Position numbers and translations under genes: made by a program
Shown: positions 1-13,065 of the stretch, piece after piece
Numbering within the stretch: the first letter of the stretch is position 1
Layout: each line of letters opens with the position of its first letter
Notes under the pieces: generated by a model
Told to the model about the DNA's origin: nothing
The model's database searches: none
Seen by the model: only the letters and a program-made list of their open reading frames with translations
NCBI GenBank assembly: GCA_036583965.1
Contig: JAZBQD010000014.1
Coordinates: forward strand, 29,059,490 to 29,123,489
DNA length: 64,000 nucleotides
Reading direction: 5' to 3'
From: Prunella strophiata
Taxonomy: Eukaryota > Chordata > Aves > Passeriformes > Prunellidae

Positions 1-722
1 CAAGGAATGGATGTATATGAATCTGTAGGGCATTCTCTTGTTCTGAGGATATGTTCTTTTCCCTGTCATTAGTTTGGTTTTAACTTGTATTGTGAATTTT
101 GATTTATGAAAAATGGGCCATGCCTATTAGTCTGTTAGTACCCATATCTTTGGCTGTGTAATTTTGAGGAAAATGATTTCTATAAATTAAATGAACTATT
201 CTACTTGAGTTCAGTTACAGAAGAACAAATAAAGAACAAATAAAGCCATTATTTATATCATCCCACTTGCTTAAAACAGAGTAATTTTTTATACACTGAA
301 AACTAATAGAAACTAACTTTCTTCCATCAACATCCAGTTTTACATTGTCATTACACAGTTTTTAACTTCATTATTGCAAACAGAGAACAATGTGAAGTAA
401 ATTTTAGAGCAGTACCTAAAAATGACAATGGATGCATCTTTTCAAGGAGTGGTAGAAAACAATTCAATAGATTTTCTTCTCTACTTTAGTAGAAACATAC
501 ATTAAAATTATTTTTAAAATTGAATGTTGATCATAATATAAGTTTAAAATCTTGATCATGAAAATCACTGATACTTTGCTCTATAAAATCATCCTTTCTT
601 CTAGTGATAAAACTAAAAATTATTGCTGTCCTCTCCTAGGAAAAAATTACAGTATTTTTGAATTTAAAGCCATTTACACTTGCAGTGTTGCTACTTTGAC
701 TTTGAACTCTGTATCCTAACAG
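1..722 (+). other. EEA1 intron (3' part)
   Basis: A+T-rich intronic sequence ending in a CTAACAG acceptor at 722. No other exon, RNA gene or repeat was recognised in it. Confidence 0.7.
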
Positions 723-908
723 GAGGTGACAAATCTCAAGGATGGAAACCAGCTATTGATTCAACAGAAATTAGAACTGCAGGGCAAAATAGATAATGTG
801 AATTCAACTCTGGAACAGGAGAAACAAAAACATCAAGCTGTCAAAGATCAGCTGAAAAAGAGAGAAGAGGAGCTGAAGAAGGAATGTGCTGAAATTGAAG
901 CCAAACTG
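723..908 (+). CDS. EEA1: EEA1 exon, coiled coil
   Basis: Acceptor CCTAACAG precedes 723 and donor GTTAGT follows 908. The 62 codons, phase 0 at both ends, start [15 protein letters not shown] and end AEIEAKL. The composition (K, E, Q, L heptads, no proline) is that of the EEA1 rod. The frame stays open past the donor to 1022, but that extension is intronic and loses the coiled-coil pattern. Confidence 0.93.
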
Positions 909-3900
909 GTTAGTATGTTAGAGAGAATGAGACTGCTGTTTTGTGAACATGCCTTTGGATTTTTCCAGGGACAGAAAGGAAGCAGTGGGTTGACTTTAGT
1001 TTCACTTTACATGAGCTTTTAAATGACAAGATCAAAAATCTTTGAGGCATTTAATGGTATAGGAAAATTCAGTGAGGTGACAACCTTGTCTAGTAGAGTA
1101 TGTTGATTAAAAGTAGTGATTCTATTACAGTAAGACTCTTTGGCTCAGTTAAATGTAGGGAATAGGGAAAGAATGCTTGGAAGCTTGTTTTTCATTTTTC
1201 CATTGTTTTTACAGCACACAGAGAAAAATGACAAAGAAGAAGAAAAACGGAAACATGAGGAAAAAGAGACCAAGCTCAGCATGCAGGTCACAGCCCTGAA
1301 TGAAAACCTGGCTACCATGAAGAAAGAGTGGCAAAGCAGTCAAAGACGAGTGAGCGAGCTGGAGAAACAGACAGATGATTTACGTGGGGACAATGCTGTC
1401 TTGGAAGCAACAGTCCAGAATAATCAGGATGAGAGAAGAGCATTGCTGGAAAGGTAAGCTGTGGTCATGATGATGAGGAAGTATAGTTTGAGAATTTAAA
1501 TGAGCTGAGGGTGAAAACTTGTTTGAGTTGATTTGGGATTCTGTATTCATGCTTTATTTAAATCTGTATTTGTTCTCAGTGCCTGGGCTGTGGGTGCAGT
1601 TTCCAGAGTGCAACCCTCTGTCATCCCTGCCAAAGCACAGCAAAAGGTTTTGGGAATCAACTGTGCTCTTTGTGATCGTTCTATAGAAAACAAGGCAGGC
1701 TTGTCAGGATCTTTACTTATCACCAGAGCCACAGCTCTGTGCTCTCAAAGATTTATGTCCATCTCTAAGACCCTTCTAAATCCACTGGGCTTCTCTGAGA
1801 TTTCAAATGTATAGGCTTCTCATCTGTTGTGTTAACTTGTGGGGCCTGGCAAAGAGAACTCTTACCTGAGCTAACAGTCCTTCTCCATCACCTGAGGCTC
1901 CCATGCCTTGATTCAGTTTGAATACTTGCCCTAGTCATCCAGAACCTGGAAGAGACTCCTTAAGTAACAGAATTTGCATAGGAACTCCCAGATGTACCCA
2001 CTACTCTGTGTTAGGAGACTGAACGTGTAATTGGATTAGATAGTCTAAAGTTCACAAAGGAGGCATTTTCTTCCTCCTGAAAACCTGCAGTCTTGTTTTC
2101 TTCCATCCTGCTGTTGTCTCTACAATATATTTAAGTCTAAGGTAAGCAGAGTGCTTTTCCTTCAGGCAGCAGGAGGCCTTGCAAGGCAGCAGGAGCTACT
2201 TGAATGCAGTGATTTCCAGGGTAGAAGAAACACCTGTGTTTCCTTATTTCCTGACATGTTTGGTGAAGGCAGAGGGGAAAACTTGTCAGTACTGTCAAGC
2301 TTGGTGGTTTGACTTTTGAGCAGTAGATCTTGGAAAAGGATGGGATCAATTCAAGTGAGATCCTCTTTCTTTGTTAATTCCTTGCTGTACTGTGTTGAAC
2401 TCATCCAGTAGCTGTTTACAGCTTGGCGGAAAAATACCCTTTGAAATTTGGCTTTGAGCAGCTGAGTTTCAGCTGATGGAAGGCAGTCTTCATAGAAGAA
2501 AAAGGTTTCTTTTCTGCTCTGTAGCCTGACCTGTTCTGCAGCAGTTGGTTTGCAAGAGTGTCCCATTGCACAGGAATATTTATCAGGGCTTGCTGTTGAG
2601 GAGCTGCATTCAGCACTGTCCCTGATTTGGGGTGTACCACCAGGTATTGATAAGCTGCAGATACTTAGGAGCAATGCCAGTAAAATCTTTAACTGATTAA
2701 TACAACAGAATGTTTTCCTAGTTAAGGCAGCCAAAAACTTTTCAGAGTAAGGATTTTTTTTGGCTGGATTTTATGCAGGCAAGTTGTCAGACTGACAACT
2801 GACCCAGAGGACACACAGTGTACATTGTCTTAAATGCTTTGAGCTGACTGCTTATTATTTTGCCTCAGGTGTATAAAAAGTGAGGGAGAAATTGAAAAGC
2901 TTCAGGCCAAACTTGTAGAAATGAAGAAAAAGCTGGACAATACAACTGCTGCAATGCAGGAACTTGGCCGAGAAAACCAGTCATTGCAGGTATTATTTGA
3001 TTTGAAGCTATAAAACCTGTTGATTCTCTGTTTGGGACCTTAGGAGAATTGGAAATTTTTGTCAGTTTGGTGGTGGGTTGCCTTTCTAGAGTGAATTAAG
3101 GTGTTATGTTTGTGGTGTGTGAGGGTCATACTTCTGTCTGTGTGTTATTAAATCTGCTTATAGTTTTGAAGCTTGGATGGTTTCCTCTCTGAACAACCAT
3201 AAGTCCTGAGTATCATGACAGAATTGGTGCTTTTATTTTGCAGTAGGTAGTGCATGCTGTGGAAATACAGGCTATTAGAGGGAAAAGACATGCATTTTTA
3301 AAAAAGCCTGATGCTTTTTTTATATCTTCTGTATAGATCAAACACACACAAGCTCTCAACAGGAAGTGGGCAGAAGACAATGAGGTACAGAATTGTATGG
3401 CCTGTGGAAAAGGCTTTTCGGTGACAGTAAGAAGGGTAGGTGTGTTCTACTCTGTGTCTATGGTGATTTTCTATTTTTATTATTTTCAAACTCTTGGATT
3501 GGATGCAGACTTCAGAAAATGGCCTGAATAGTACTGTGATTCTCAAGACATCTCAGAATAAAGTTATTGTTTAAAGTGCCTTAACATATTAAAAATAATG
3601 GCTGTGGAGCTTGCTTTATTCATGATTCTTTTTCCATTTTAACAGCATCAATTTATCAACAGTGTTAAAATGCTTCAATCCCCAAAGCAAGCAGGCAAAA
3701 TTACACTGTTGTAAGCATATTTACAGAAAATGTATTTATAACCCATCTGAACTAGGTTTATGGGTATAAAAGGAATGTAAATTGGTTGAAATTTAGGTAT
3801 GTGTGAAAATATGAGGCATCACCATGATCTGGTGCTTTGTGACTATACATTTGTAAACATGGAACAGGAGAAAAAACTGGATATGTTTTAGGTCTGGAGT

Positions 3901-4633
3901 CAGACCTTGCTTGAAAAACTGCTGTGGTCAGCTAAGATGTTAGCTGTTAGTTGGCAAGGTCTGCCCTTCATCCAGAGATGAGCACCCCTCCAACAAGTGA
4001 CTTGGCAATGAAGTAGATGAGGGATATTTGTGAGGTTCATTTTTGGAGAGCTTCTTAATATAGTCTTAGGTGAGTCCTCCTGACCTGCACTATTTTGGTG
4101 ATGTTCTTTGGGTAGTCTTTGAACAGAGGCTGCTGGATCCTTTGATTCAAGGCTACTTTTCAATGTGAAATCAGGTAATTACATATAAGGAGAATGTATT
4201 TCATGTGACCAGAACAAGCCCAAGAAAACAAATTCAGGAGGAGGATGAACTTAACCATCTATTTTCTGAAAGTGGTATATTCTCTTGACTCAGTGAAACA
4301 CTTCTGAATGTTTTACTCATATACCCTTTAGAAAGGATTTACTCTAATGACCTTCTCTGTACTATGTAACTGCCACTTAAAAAATTAAGACTAATTTTTG
4401 AAACATGAGAGTTGATTTGGCTGAGAGTTGACTTGACATGATAGTGATCTCTATTAGTGATCACTGCTCTGCCACTGATGTTCAGCATGTATGTTTCTTC
4501 TCTTTTGCAGCATCACTGTAGACAGTGTGGAAATATCTTTTGTGCTGAGTGCTCAGCAAAGAATGCCTTAACTCCTTCTTCCAAGAAGCCTGTCCGAGTC
4601 TGTGATACTTGCTTTAATGACTTGCAAGGATAA
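723..4633 (+). CDS. EEA1: EEA1 (early endosome antigen 1), last five coding exons, 5' part outside window
   Basis: EEA1 is a Rab5 effector that tethers early endosomes: its C-terminal FYVE finger binds phosphatidylinositol 3-phosphate and a long parallel coiled coil projects from the membrane. The exons 723-908, 1215-1453, 2869-2989, 3337-3435 and 4511-4633 join in phase (768 bases, 255 residues plus TAA). Roughly the first 180 residues are heptad-rich, charged coiled coil (many E, K, Q). The last 70 or so hold the FYVE domain, with a WAED element, four CxxC-type zinc ligand pairs and the RRHHCRQCG core. Vertebrate EEA1 is about 1,400 residues, so this is its C-terminal fifth and the rest lies left of the window. 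No frame break or missing zinc ligand is seen. The next gene to the right is convergent. Identification is very secure, because the coiled coil plus terminal FYVE and the sequence itself match EEA1. Confidence 0.96.
1215..1453 (+). CDS. EEA1: EEA1 exon, coiled coil
   Basis: Acceptor TTTTTACAG precedes 1215 and donor AAG|GTAAGC follows 1453. It runs 239 bases, starting phase 0 with [13 protein letters not shown] and ending two bases into an Arg codon that is completed by the next exon. Strongly charged coiled coil throughout. Confidence 0.93.
1454..2868 (+). other. EEA1 intron
   Basis: 1.4 kb intron. Open frames on both strands here (for example - strand 2351-2734) show no domain or splice logic and are read as chance. 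The 3' end is TGCCTCAG. Confidence 0.75.
2869..2989 (+). CDS. EEA1: EEA1 exon, coiled coil
   Basis: Acceptor TGCCTCAG and donor CAG|GTATTA. It is 121 bases: one base completes the Arg codon from the previous exon, then 40 codons beginning [15 protein letters not shown] and ending GRENQSLQ in phase 0. Heptad pattern continues. Confidence 0.94.
2990..3336 (+). other. EEA1 intron
   Basis: 347-base intron. The T-rich tract at 3315-3330 and CTGTATAG form the acceptor. Nothing else seen. Confidence 0.8.
3337..3435 (+). CDS. EEA1: EEA1 exon, end of coiled coil and first half of FYVE finger
   Basis: 33 codons in phase 0. It contains the FYVE WxxD element (WAED) and the first zinc ligand pair CMAC, then [10 protein letters not shown]. 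The donor GTAGGT follows the RR. The remaining finger is in the next exon, so the diagnostic R+HHC motif is interrupted by the intron exactly between RR and HHC. Confidence 0.95.
3436..4510 (+). other. EEA1 intron
   Basis: 1.1 kb intron inside the FYVE domain, ending TTTTGCAG. The - strand open frame at 3900-4163 has no recognisable features. Confidence 0.75.
4511..4633 (+). CDS. EEA1: EEA1 terminal coding exon, second half of FYVE finger and stop
   Basis: Starts [17 protein letters not shown], giving zinc ligands HHC/C and FCAEC, continues through VRVCDTC (last ligand pair) and ends NDLQG then TAA at 4631-4633. A FYVE finger at the extreme C-terminus is characteristic of EEA1. The basic cluster RRHHCR forms the PI3P pocket in this family. 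Confidence 0.97.
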   Translation, partial: HHCRQCGNIFCAECSAKNALTPSSKKPVRVCDTCFNDLQG

Positions 4634-4920
4634 CTGGCTATCGTGAGTGAGAAAGAAATGTTACACTAAAATTTGTTATTTCTGTTGATGCACTTCATTC
4701 AGCACTCAGACTACTATTCAGCTTGGACAATGATTGTAACACTTGGCAAAATCTAGTATATTTTAAAATGTTTATTGATACCAAGCAAAACTATTGTATT
4801 TTTTTGTGAGACATGGGCTTGGATCATTCACAGCTTACTGACATTCATCATGGAAAGAGCTTTTATGTCTAGATTAGAAATATCCAGTTATTTGTAAATA
4901 AAGTTTAAACAGAGGAGTAA
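4634..4920 (+). other. EEA1 proximal 3' UTR
   Basis: Untranslated sequence after the TAA up to the first good polyadenylation signal, followed by a T/GT-rich stretch from about 4926 that could act as the downstream element. The first site being used is an inference. Confidence 0.6.
4897..4902 (+). terminator. polyadenylation signal AATAAA for EEA1 (proximal)
   Basis: Canonical AATAAA 264 bases after the stop, with a T-rich region 25-50 bases downstream. It is the best-placed signal. Alternatives are at 9694-9699 and 11290-11295. Confidence 0.55.
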
Positions 4921-7900
4921 CAATGTATTTTTTTATCTTTTATTTTTTTGTTCAAGAGAAACAGCATTTATGTGATATTGAAGTTTATTCTTGTTTCCTT
5001 CAAAGAAAAAGGAAGATGCAAAAACTTGTGAGGATTTTATGTATCAAATGTTGCTGTAAAAACATAACTAATTGTTGCATTTGATTGCGTATCTGATGGT
5101 CTTTATAACCTCCTTGTGATTTTGGGTTTTTTTTCTATCTCTCTGGTTCTTGCATTTTTCTCTCTAAAGTTTGAACTCCACAATGAGGGTAATGGCTGGA
5201 CTCAACTTCAACTCAGTTTTATTTGCCCTCTTGTAGTATCAGCACCCAAGTCCTTATGTAATACAGCACTTGGGTGCTGGAACATCTTTACACATACTGT
5301 ATTGCATAGTTGGTGTGTGAGTGCATCTGTCTTTCTGAGAGAGTATGTGTGAACAAATGATGAGACAAAGTTTATCTGGCATTGTAGCAATATTATATTA
5401 TACATTACAATATTTCATCCCATAGTGATTGATTTCACTTTTACAAATTTGTGACGCATTCTAATTTTCAAGAAACCCTTACATCGTGTGGGTTTTAAAA
5501 AGCAAACAAACAATGCTGGTAGAAGCTTCTAGCACATCTCTGCCCCTGCCCATACTTGGGAAGCACTGAGAGATCACTGCTGTTCTAAGGGACATCCAGA
5601 CCTTCCAAGCCAGGCATCCAACTAAAAAAAGTATTTTTTGAGACAGCTGTAGTTTTTCTGGCCTTTTCTTCTGTCCCTTCCCTGAGCTTTTGGTGGAAGA
5701 AGCTGAACTCCTGTAACACCTAACAAACCTCACTTTTCCATTACTCCATCTGACCCCCATTACCAGGGGCTCTGAGGTGTTATGTTAGTTATGTGATTTA
5801 GTCTGCTTAGAATGGAAAACTGGCTTTGTTATAAGCCAAACAGCTCTAACCAAGAGGCCAATATATATGACTATAAATATTTATTCATACTTTCTGTACT
5901 GGGAACAGAAGTTTCTTGTACAGTTCATGTAGGCTCCATACTGCTTTTGTGTTGTGATTTTGTTTGCATCTCTTCATTTTTGCTTGCCTGTCTCTAATTT
6001 TTCTTCCCTTTGTATCTGGTATTTCAAAACCCTTAAGATTATTTTTTCTAAGCAGGGGTTATACCTTCCAATATTTAGGAATTTTTTGTCTTATATACCC
6101 TAATACATTCTCCACCCCTCAAATGTTTTGGTATCTTACCAAGTTTTGCCAGCTGTTCAGAGAACAAGGTTGTGTTCTGAATTCTTTTACTTCTTTTCTG
6201 AGGCAAGGAATCAAATTCTGTCACAATGATGGTAGCTTAGTCATCATTAGGAGTATTTGTTTGCTGTATCTAGTTACAGCTGTATATATGAATGAAGAAG
6301 TGTCTTCTTTATAAAAAATGTCTTGATTAACTGTTAAATGAAGAAACTTCATCCTTCTACTCCAGAAGTAGTGATCTATATGTTTCATGCTCCCTTTTAG
6401 CTTACACAGCAAAATCTACATTTGCACTGTCAAGGAGTTTTCTTAAAATTCAGTTCTTGTTTCCCAAAAGCCAGCTGAATGATGTAACTTGTTCTTGTCA
6501 CTGTAAAAGGGTTTGGGTTACAACTGTGGTTCATACAAAACACTGATCTGCTTTTCTGGTTTGAACTTTAGAGTTGCTTGCTCAAAAGAAAAAAAAAAAA
6601 AAAACAACTGCTACAACAATTCCATATGAACAGAGCCTCTGGACTCCCTGTTTCTCCTCATCAGTGTAACTGTTTGGCATAAGAATCTTTTGAATAGAAA
6701 ATATGAACAGAATCTCTGCCTCTGGGAATTTTTTTTCTATTTATTTGTTTACTGAGAGAAACCCAAAAATTTGCTTTAGAGTCTTTCTTTGTCTGACTTT
6801 AGAAATGTGGAAAAAGTAGAGATGTGACAGTTGTGCTCCAGCCTAGATGCATTCTACTCTTTTGTGTAACACACAAGAACCTTGTGCTGTTCCTTTGGTG
6901 AAGGACAGCCACACAGAACAGGGGGGATTTTGAGCAGGAAGGGAGAAACTTCCCACAGCTGTCTAAGATCAAAACACATGAGGCAGAGGAAGATGGAAAT
7001 CTTTCAGGGGAGCTAGGAAAGTGGTTAGAAGATTCAGTTGTGTTTAGGCATTTTGCTTTTGATTGGGAACATGTGAAAGCTCAGGAGAGACTTCTGCAGT
7101 GGTAGAAGCTCTGGAAGGAAGCTCTGGAAGCTCTCTTAATTCAGCCTTTTGGGATGCCATTGTGTAATGACAAGCAGAGTCACCTTTTTCAGCAGGCTGC
7201 TGAAGCAGTGCCATTGGTTGACTGCAGATCCCACCTAGGTGTGGAGCCCTTCAGCTTCAGGGGCAAAACCAGCTTGATTTTTGAAAGTTGCTTTTTGCTG
7301 GCTAGTTTATATAAGCAGTTTTTTGAGGGGATGGAAATGCTTTTTGAATGGACATTTGTAGGAAGAAGGATTTTTAAAATCTGGAGGAACAATGGGGTGG
7401 AAACTTCCATGTTTGAGCTTTGATTCTGCAGCAATAGGTCATGATTCCCACAGCATTTCACTGTGAAAAGTGGATTTATGACTCCATTGCTGAGTCTTAT
7501 GCTCCTTGTTTTGTACTTGTAACTCTTAGTGCTGGTCTGTATTTGTTGACAAGTTGATGGTAGACTGACTATAATATGTGGGTTCACTGCCAGGTTGGAA
7601 GCTGTGTTCAAGCTCAAGAAAATATCCTATAATAATGGAAACTGGAAGGTGAAAAGCTGTGTATTTACAAATATGCTTGCAGAGTCTGACTGTTTTGATG
7701 GGCATGTTTCAGTAGGAATGTGGGCTTTTTGTTCCACTGCCTTAAAATCTAAGTAACTGGAAAACCAAGCAAAAAGCCTGGTGACTTTTACCACAGTAAA
7801 ATAAAGGATTCCAGGCAAAACAGTTTAATTCACTGATTTTTCAGACTGCAGACACAGGAACAGAGTTGAAAACTAATAAAATGGCAGAAGAGACTGAGTC

Positions 7901-9693
7901 TTGGAACTGGAGGACTGTTTTTACAGCTTCTAGCAATAGGCAGATTGCTCTGATTGCCTGAGGAATGGCCATTATAGAGGAAGAGGTGAAAATGATGGCA
8001 AAACCAGCACTCAGACCAGTAGGTTTGTGGGATCCTCAAGCAGCCTTTGATTACTAGTCATTACTATGGCATCAGGAATGGGATAGTGAAGTATGGGCTT
8101 TGTTCTTGAACCTGTCCCATCTGCAGGATACTCATTCAGAATTGCTGCAAGAGCAGAATGTGAGAAACCAGCTACTTCATGGGCAGAGATAAGCTACAAT
8201 GTGTAAAGGATGGTCTTAGTAAGGGTGGGGAGAGGTTCTTTTAACTTCCTGGAGACAATACCTCTCTTTCCAGTCAAAGACCCACAGTCCCTTGCATTTT
8301 TGCCCCACAAATGCCAAATCCTGCTGTTCTGGCTTCATGTCAGCAGTACATCATACTGGAGACAGGTAGCATTGCAGAGGTCAGTGGCAGGCTTTTGATC
8401 TTAGCTGGCTCTGCTTCACTGTTATTTATTTCTTCTCCTCATGTACTCCCTAATGTAATCTTCCCCCTTCTGCAAAGGTTGAATGAAGAGGATAAAAGTA
8501 ATGAGTCACAGTAGGAAAAGTTGCTGTCTGGAGATGAAGAGACAAAAGGAATTTTCTGCTGCAGCTTCCAACAGAGGCAGGAGGTTTAGAGGGATCTCAT
8601 TTTTCAGCTGGCTTCACTCTCTGGCACAAGAGTCCAAGACTGTAGGGTGAAATGTGGTTTTTTGCCTCTGTTTTTGGAAGGTGTCAAGTAACCCAAGTTG
8701 CCATGGAGTGTGGAAGCACAAGGTACACAAGAACAATGAGTAACTACTTTTGTTGGCTTTGGGACCATTAGGGTTGTTTGTGAATCCTCACTGGAAAAGC
8801 TTTCTTATTAGTGAAGCAAGAAGGGATTTGGGAGCAGAAGCATGAAGTAACCTCTCTGTGTTTGTATTACATGAGCCAGAACAATTGAGCTTCTCGTGCT
8901 AGATGTAAGAGAAGTGACATTCATAAAGGAACCTGGAAAACTCAACTGCTTTTCTGGATTGTTGAGTGTCAGTTAAACATGGAGTGGAAACAAATGCTTG
9001 TTGCAAAACTTAAAAAAATGTATGGCCAGTACTCAGTGATGGACAGAAAAATGCTGGAGCTGAAATTCAAATAAATTCTAAACTATGCCAAGAAGAATGA
9101 GATCATGGTTTGAGCATGTAGAAACTGATAAATTACTCTTCCAGGTACCACCTCTCCTGCTCTCATATTCTCAGAGAACTAGGAAACAACACTGTCATTT
9201 GCACTGTGCACTTTTTGCTGTCTAAGAGAATCTATAGTAAGTGGAATGGCATCATGTGCATTGCATGTGTTAGCTGTAGTCATTGGACAGCAGGTTTATA
9301 ATCAGCTGGATTTTTCACTGTATAAATTTGGCCCTAAGGAGAACTGCACTCATGGTTCCTTTTACCAAAAACACAATCATTATCTGAGAGCACATACAAC
9401 AAAAACCTTGTTAGTCACATGGTGTCTAAGTAGAACTTAATTTTAAGATTATAAAGTGAGAAAAAAATGAATTTTATGTATTTGCAAGGATCTTGCCAGT
9501 TGTCTGTTTCTTTGGTTTTGAAGTCTTGACCTCAGCATCCATTTAGAATGAGTTTAAAACTATTGTCCAAATGTAGCCTCTCCAAAAGGACTAATTGATG
9601 TACTTTTCAAAAACAGCTATAATTGCATGTAAGTCCTGCCCTGGAAATTTGGTTTTTGTGGTATTTGTTCTGTTTCTTTTTAAATGGACACTG

Positions 9694-9699
9694 AATAAA
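9694..9699 (+). terminator. candidate distal EEA1 polyadenylation signal
   Basis: AATAAA within CTGAATAAAAAAG, in + strand sequence downstream of EEA1. It is functional only if the 3' UTR extends about 5 kb, which is inferred and not shown. Confidence 0.25.
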
Positions 9700-9995
9700 A
9701 AAGTTTGCATGTTTAGAGAGAATAATTAGATACTACTTAAGTTCCCAGTAATGAAGAGTGTAGGTTCTAGGTAGCGTAATAAACTCTGCCTATTGTTTGT
9801 AGCTCTCCACATACTTCACACTCACTATGCAGTGGATAGAGAAGTGTCTGTGCATTTAAAGATTGATGAAGCCCTGCTACCCCTTTGGATCAATGCTGTA
9901 TGAAAGCAGGAAGCCTGGAAGGCACATTTTCCAATTTCCCTTCCCCCTGTGACAGAAAGCGTAACACTAAAACCAAATTTGTCTGTATTTTGTGC

Positions 9996-10017
9996 TTTTT
10001 TTTTTTTTTTTTTTTTT
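9996..10017. repeat. poly-T tract
   Basis: 22 consecutive T, interrupted only after 10017. On the - strand it reads as poly-A, but no retrocopy is visible next to it. Confidence 0.8.
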
Positions 10018-12695
10018 CTTTTTGGGGTAAAGAGGGCTGGGAAAGGATGTTCATTGTTATATGTCAACAGGTCAGTACTGGCAGGTCCAGGCTACTGCTG
10101 TTGGCTTTATGGCAAAGTCCTCCATTGTACCACGCTGGAGCTCGATTCCTGGCACAAAAGGGATGTTTGAAAGAACATCTCGCTGGGTTAGCAAATACCA
10201 GAACTTTTTATAGTAATATGTCCAAAATGCTGCTTGTATAGAAATAGTCACTTTTGTAAGAAAAGAGAAAAAAGTCACCAAAAAAGTCACACCCCCCACC
10301 TCCCATTTGATGCCATTACATAAGATTTAATTTAAGCTACCTCTCAATGTGAAATTCAAACATTAGGTAAGTTTAATAAGGTTTTCTCACAGTCATGTTA
10401 CTGTAAAAGTTATAGTGAATGCCAAAATTACAAAAGTTTATCACCAAAAAGGAAAAGAATTAAGTCTTTTTTTTTTAATGTGTATTTGAAAATATTGAAC
10501 AGTTCCAAGTTATTGTAAATTTCTTTTAACTTCTGTAGTTTCAACCTTGCAAACTCTAGCTGCTGGACAGGAAATAAATTATAACCACAAGCTTTCATAA
10601 TCAAAGTCTGCTGGGTAAAACCAATTTTGTATGGAGCTTTGTCATTTGGTTACAGATAGCCTCAGTCACCAAATGTACCATTCACTTGGTCGTGTTTTTT
10701 TTCTTCAGTACTCAAGATGTGAACTTGATGAATGGTGTTCTGTAATGGATGCGTGCCACAAATTACATGGTCTCATTTGCCTATTTTCTGACTTCTAATG
10801 ATCAGTTTATTATTGCAGATGTGAATATTGTTCATACAGCTTAATTTCTGTATAATTGTATAAAATATAAATGGAAAAAATATAAGTTTTTACTTGGTAT
10901 TAAGAAGTAATGTATTATAAAAGACTTATGTTGCAGTTTTACTTACAGAGTACTGTACTTCTAAACTGGATCATACCATCTTGGTAGGTGTAGATAGATT
11001 TTTGCATGAGTCTGTTTTGGTTTTATTTCTTTTTAATTGAAGTTTTATTCTCTTAAGTTCTGCTTTCAGTGTTTGTGTTTACTATTTGTGATCATGTAGT
11101 TGTGCCTTACATTGTGAAAGAATTTAGTCCAGTGTGCACTGTAATTCTTAAACTCTGTGATCTGGAAGGTGGCTGTGGATTTGAATGGGAAGGTGACACC
11201 ATGCATCAATGGGTTCTGTATAAACTATGATGAATTGTTGCTGAAATGTCATTTTTGTTTTCTAATATGTTAAAGGAATGATTATTAATAATAAAAAAAT
11301 TAGACCTTTCTAATAGACCAGGTTATATCATTCAAAACTACCTTGCCCTGTTTCAGACAGCAAAGCTACTTTGAAATGGTGGATATATAGTTTTATAAAT
11401 GTAGATGAACTGTTCTTACCCACATGTAAGAACAAGCTAAGTGTTCCAGTTTCTTAGAGTTGTAGGGAGCTGCAACAAAGGCTTTCACATTCCTAAGGAC
11501 ACAGTAATAATGACTGTTTTTCAAATCTCTTCTTTTCAGAGGTTAAATTCAGAGTAGTCTTTTCATTCCCAATAGCTGTGCAAGGCTGCCAAGTATCCCA
11601 CATTTGGTCAAAGTCCTTCTGTCACTGGCTGTGTTCTGACATCATGTTTAATGCAGCTGGACAATTGGACATAACTGGAAGACTCAAAAAGTAGCACTTG
11701 TTTCATTTTTTAGACCAATAAAGGTGTCACTTGTGAAATGGAAAGCTCTTTCAGGGTGGAACTGTGTTGCAGAGAGAAGCCAGTATGGTTAATGTGGGAG
11801 ATCAGTCCTGTGACACAGCCACTATTGAATTATGGAGGCACAACCAAAAAACCCATGTTTAGCTATTGAAGCAGAGGCTCTGTGTAGATATGAAAAAAGA
11901 TGGAGGGGAGGGGTCTTCTCTGAAAGGCAGTTTGAATTGGGAAGTCAATTTCTGCCTCAGCTGCTTCCTGAGGTATCATTCTCTTGACACCACAGAAGAG
12001 CCTCTTGAGCTTGCATCTCCATGAAGACAAGCCTGTGTGTAAATACTTCCTTGCCCTGGGCTGTGTTCCTTGGAGACATGCTGGCCAGGAATGACTGCTT
12101 GTCTGGTAAAGTGAGTAGACCTGGCTAAAGGTTGTTTTGTTAAAAAGCATTCAACGTGAAATACCCTCTCCCTTCTGCCAGCACACAAAGCACACACCTT
12201 AGTCTCTCGGGTGTGACTCCTCTGGGCTTGAAATATCTTTGTCCTGTCAGCCCTGGTTTCAGGATGCTGTGAGGTTCTGGTGAGCCCTCGGTGTGATGCA
12301 GTGTGCATGGGACTGGGGAGACGGAGCACAGCTGTGCCAGCCCAGTTGTGGTGAGGCATTGGCAGCTTGTGTGGTGCCCTGGTGCAGATGTGTCTGCACT
12401 CTGTTCTGCCCTCCTGCTTCACACATTCACCACTTGGCATGGAGCCTGCTGGCTGTTCCTTTCCCAGGAAGCTGTGACAAAAGCTTTCCCATGATAGACA
12501 CAGGGGAAGAGCAGGAATTTGTGCATCACAGTGGCCAGTATCTGGAGAGCACTGGACCAGGTAAGTGCATACATATGTATACATCTATACACATGCTCAG
12601 TATTAATGCAAAAAACATCTTGGAATATTATAGGTTAGTGGGTAGGGACACATAAATATCAGAAACTTTGGCTACACAATTCTAATTTAATGAAT

Positions 12696-12701
12696 TTTAT
12701 T
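12696..12701 (-). terminator. candidate polyadenylation signal for PLEKHG7
   Basis: TTTATT on the + strand reads AATAAA on the - strand, 365 bases past the PLEKHG7 stop. It is the first clean canonical hexamer in a reasonable position. Use is inferred. Confidence 0.4.
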
Positions 12702-13065
12702 AATACAGTTTAAATGGTGCAATAACCCTTCTAAACTTCTCTGGTGAATGAATTGTCCTTGCCAACATAGGGTTTTATTCCCTGTCATGCTTTCCAGGAC
12801 ATGACAAGCTCTATTAAAGCTTCCCTGGGTGGCAAGAGCCTTCCCTAGGTGAAGCAAAGGAGCATCTATGGGCAATACATTTGTTGCATGGCTCATTCCC
12901 CTCCTCCAATTTATTCCTACATGGTGTGGTCTGTGCGCCATATTTTTGTCAAGGTCAGAAATCTCTTGGCTTCAGAGACCTAAGACATTATATTTATGTT
13001 ATAAAATAACTATATTATCACCACAATAGTCTTCCACTGGCTCTGTCAGTGCAATACTGACATTA

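Larger units (their letters stand above)
4921..12674. other. possible extended EEA1 3' UTR or intergenic region between convergent genes
   Basis: About 7.7 kb with no coding exon I can support on either strand. The longest frames (- strand 7189-7617; - strand 11976-12584) have no domain, no coherent splice sites and overlap frames on the other strand. Canonical AATAAA hexamers at 9694 and 11290 (+) are compatible with alternative long EEA1 transcripts. Short homopolymers occur at 6589-6604 (A) and 9996-10017 (T). Confidence 0.5.

Noticed and set aside
7189..7617. 142-codon - strand frame in the region downstream of EEA1
   Set aside because: No recognisable motif, overlaps a + strand frame and has no splice logic.
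11976..12584. 202-codon open frame on the - strand, the second longest in the window after the CR1 frame
   Set aside because: No domain or motif, starts on a non-coding-looking YVCTYL segment, overlapped by two + strand frames and lies beyond the PLEKHG7 stop and polyadenylation signal. Looks like a stop-poor G+C-richer patch.
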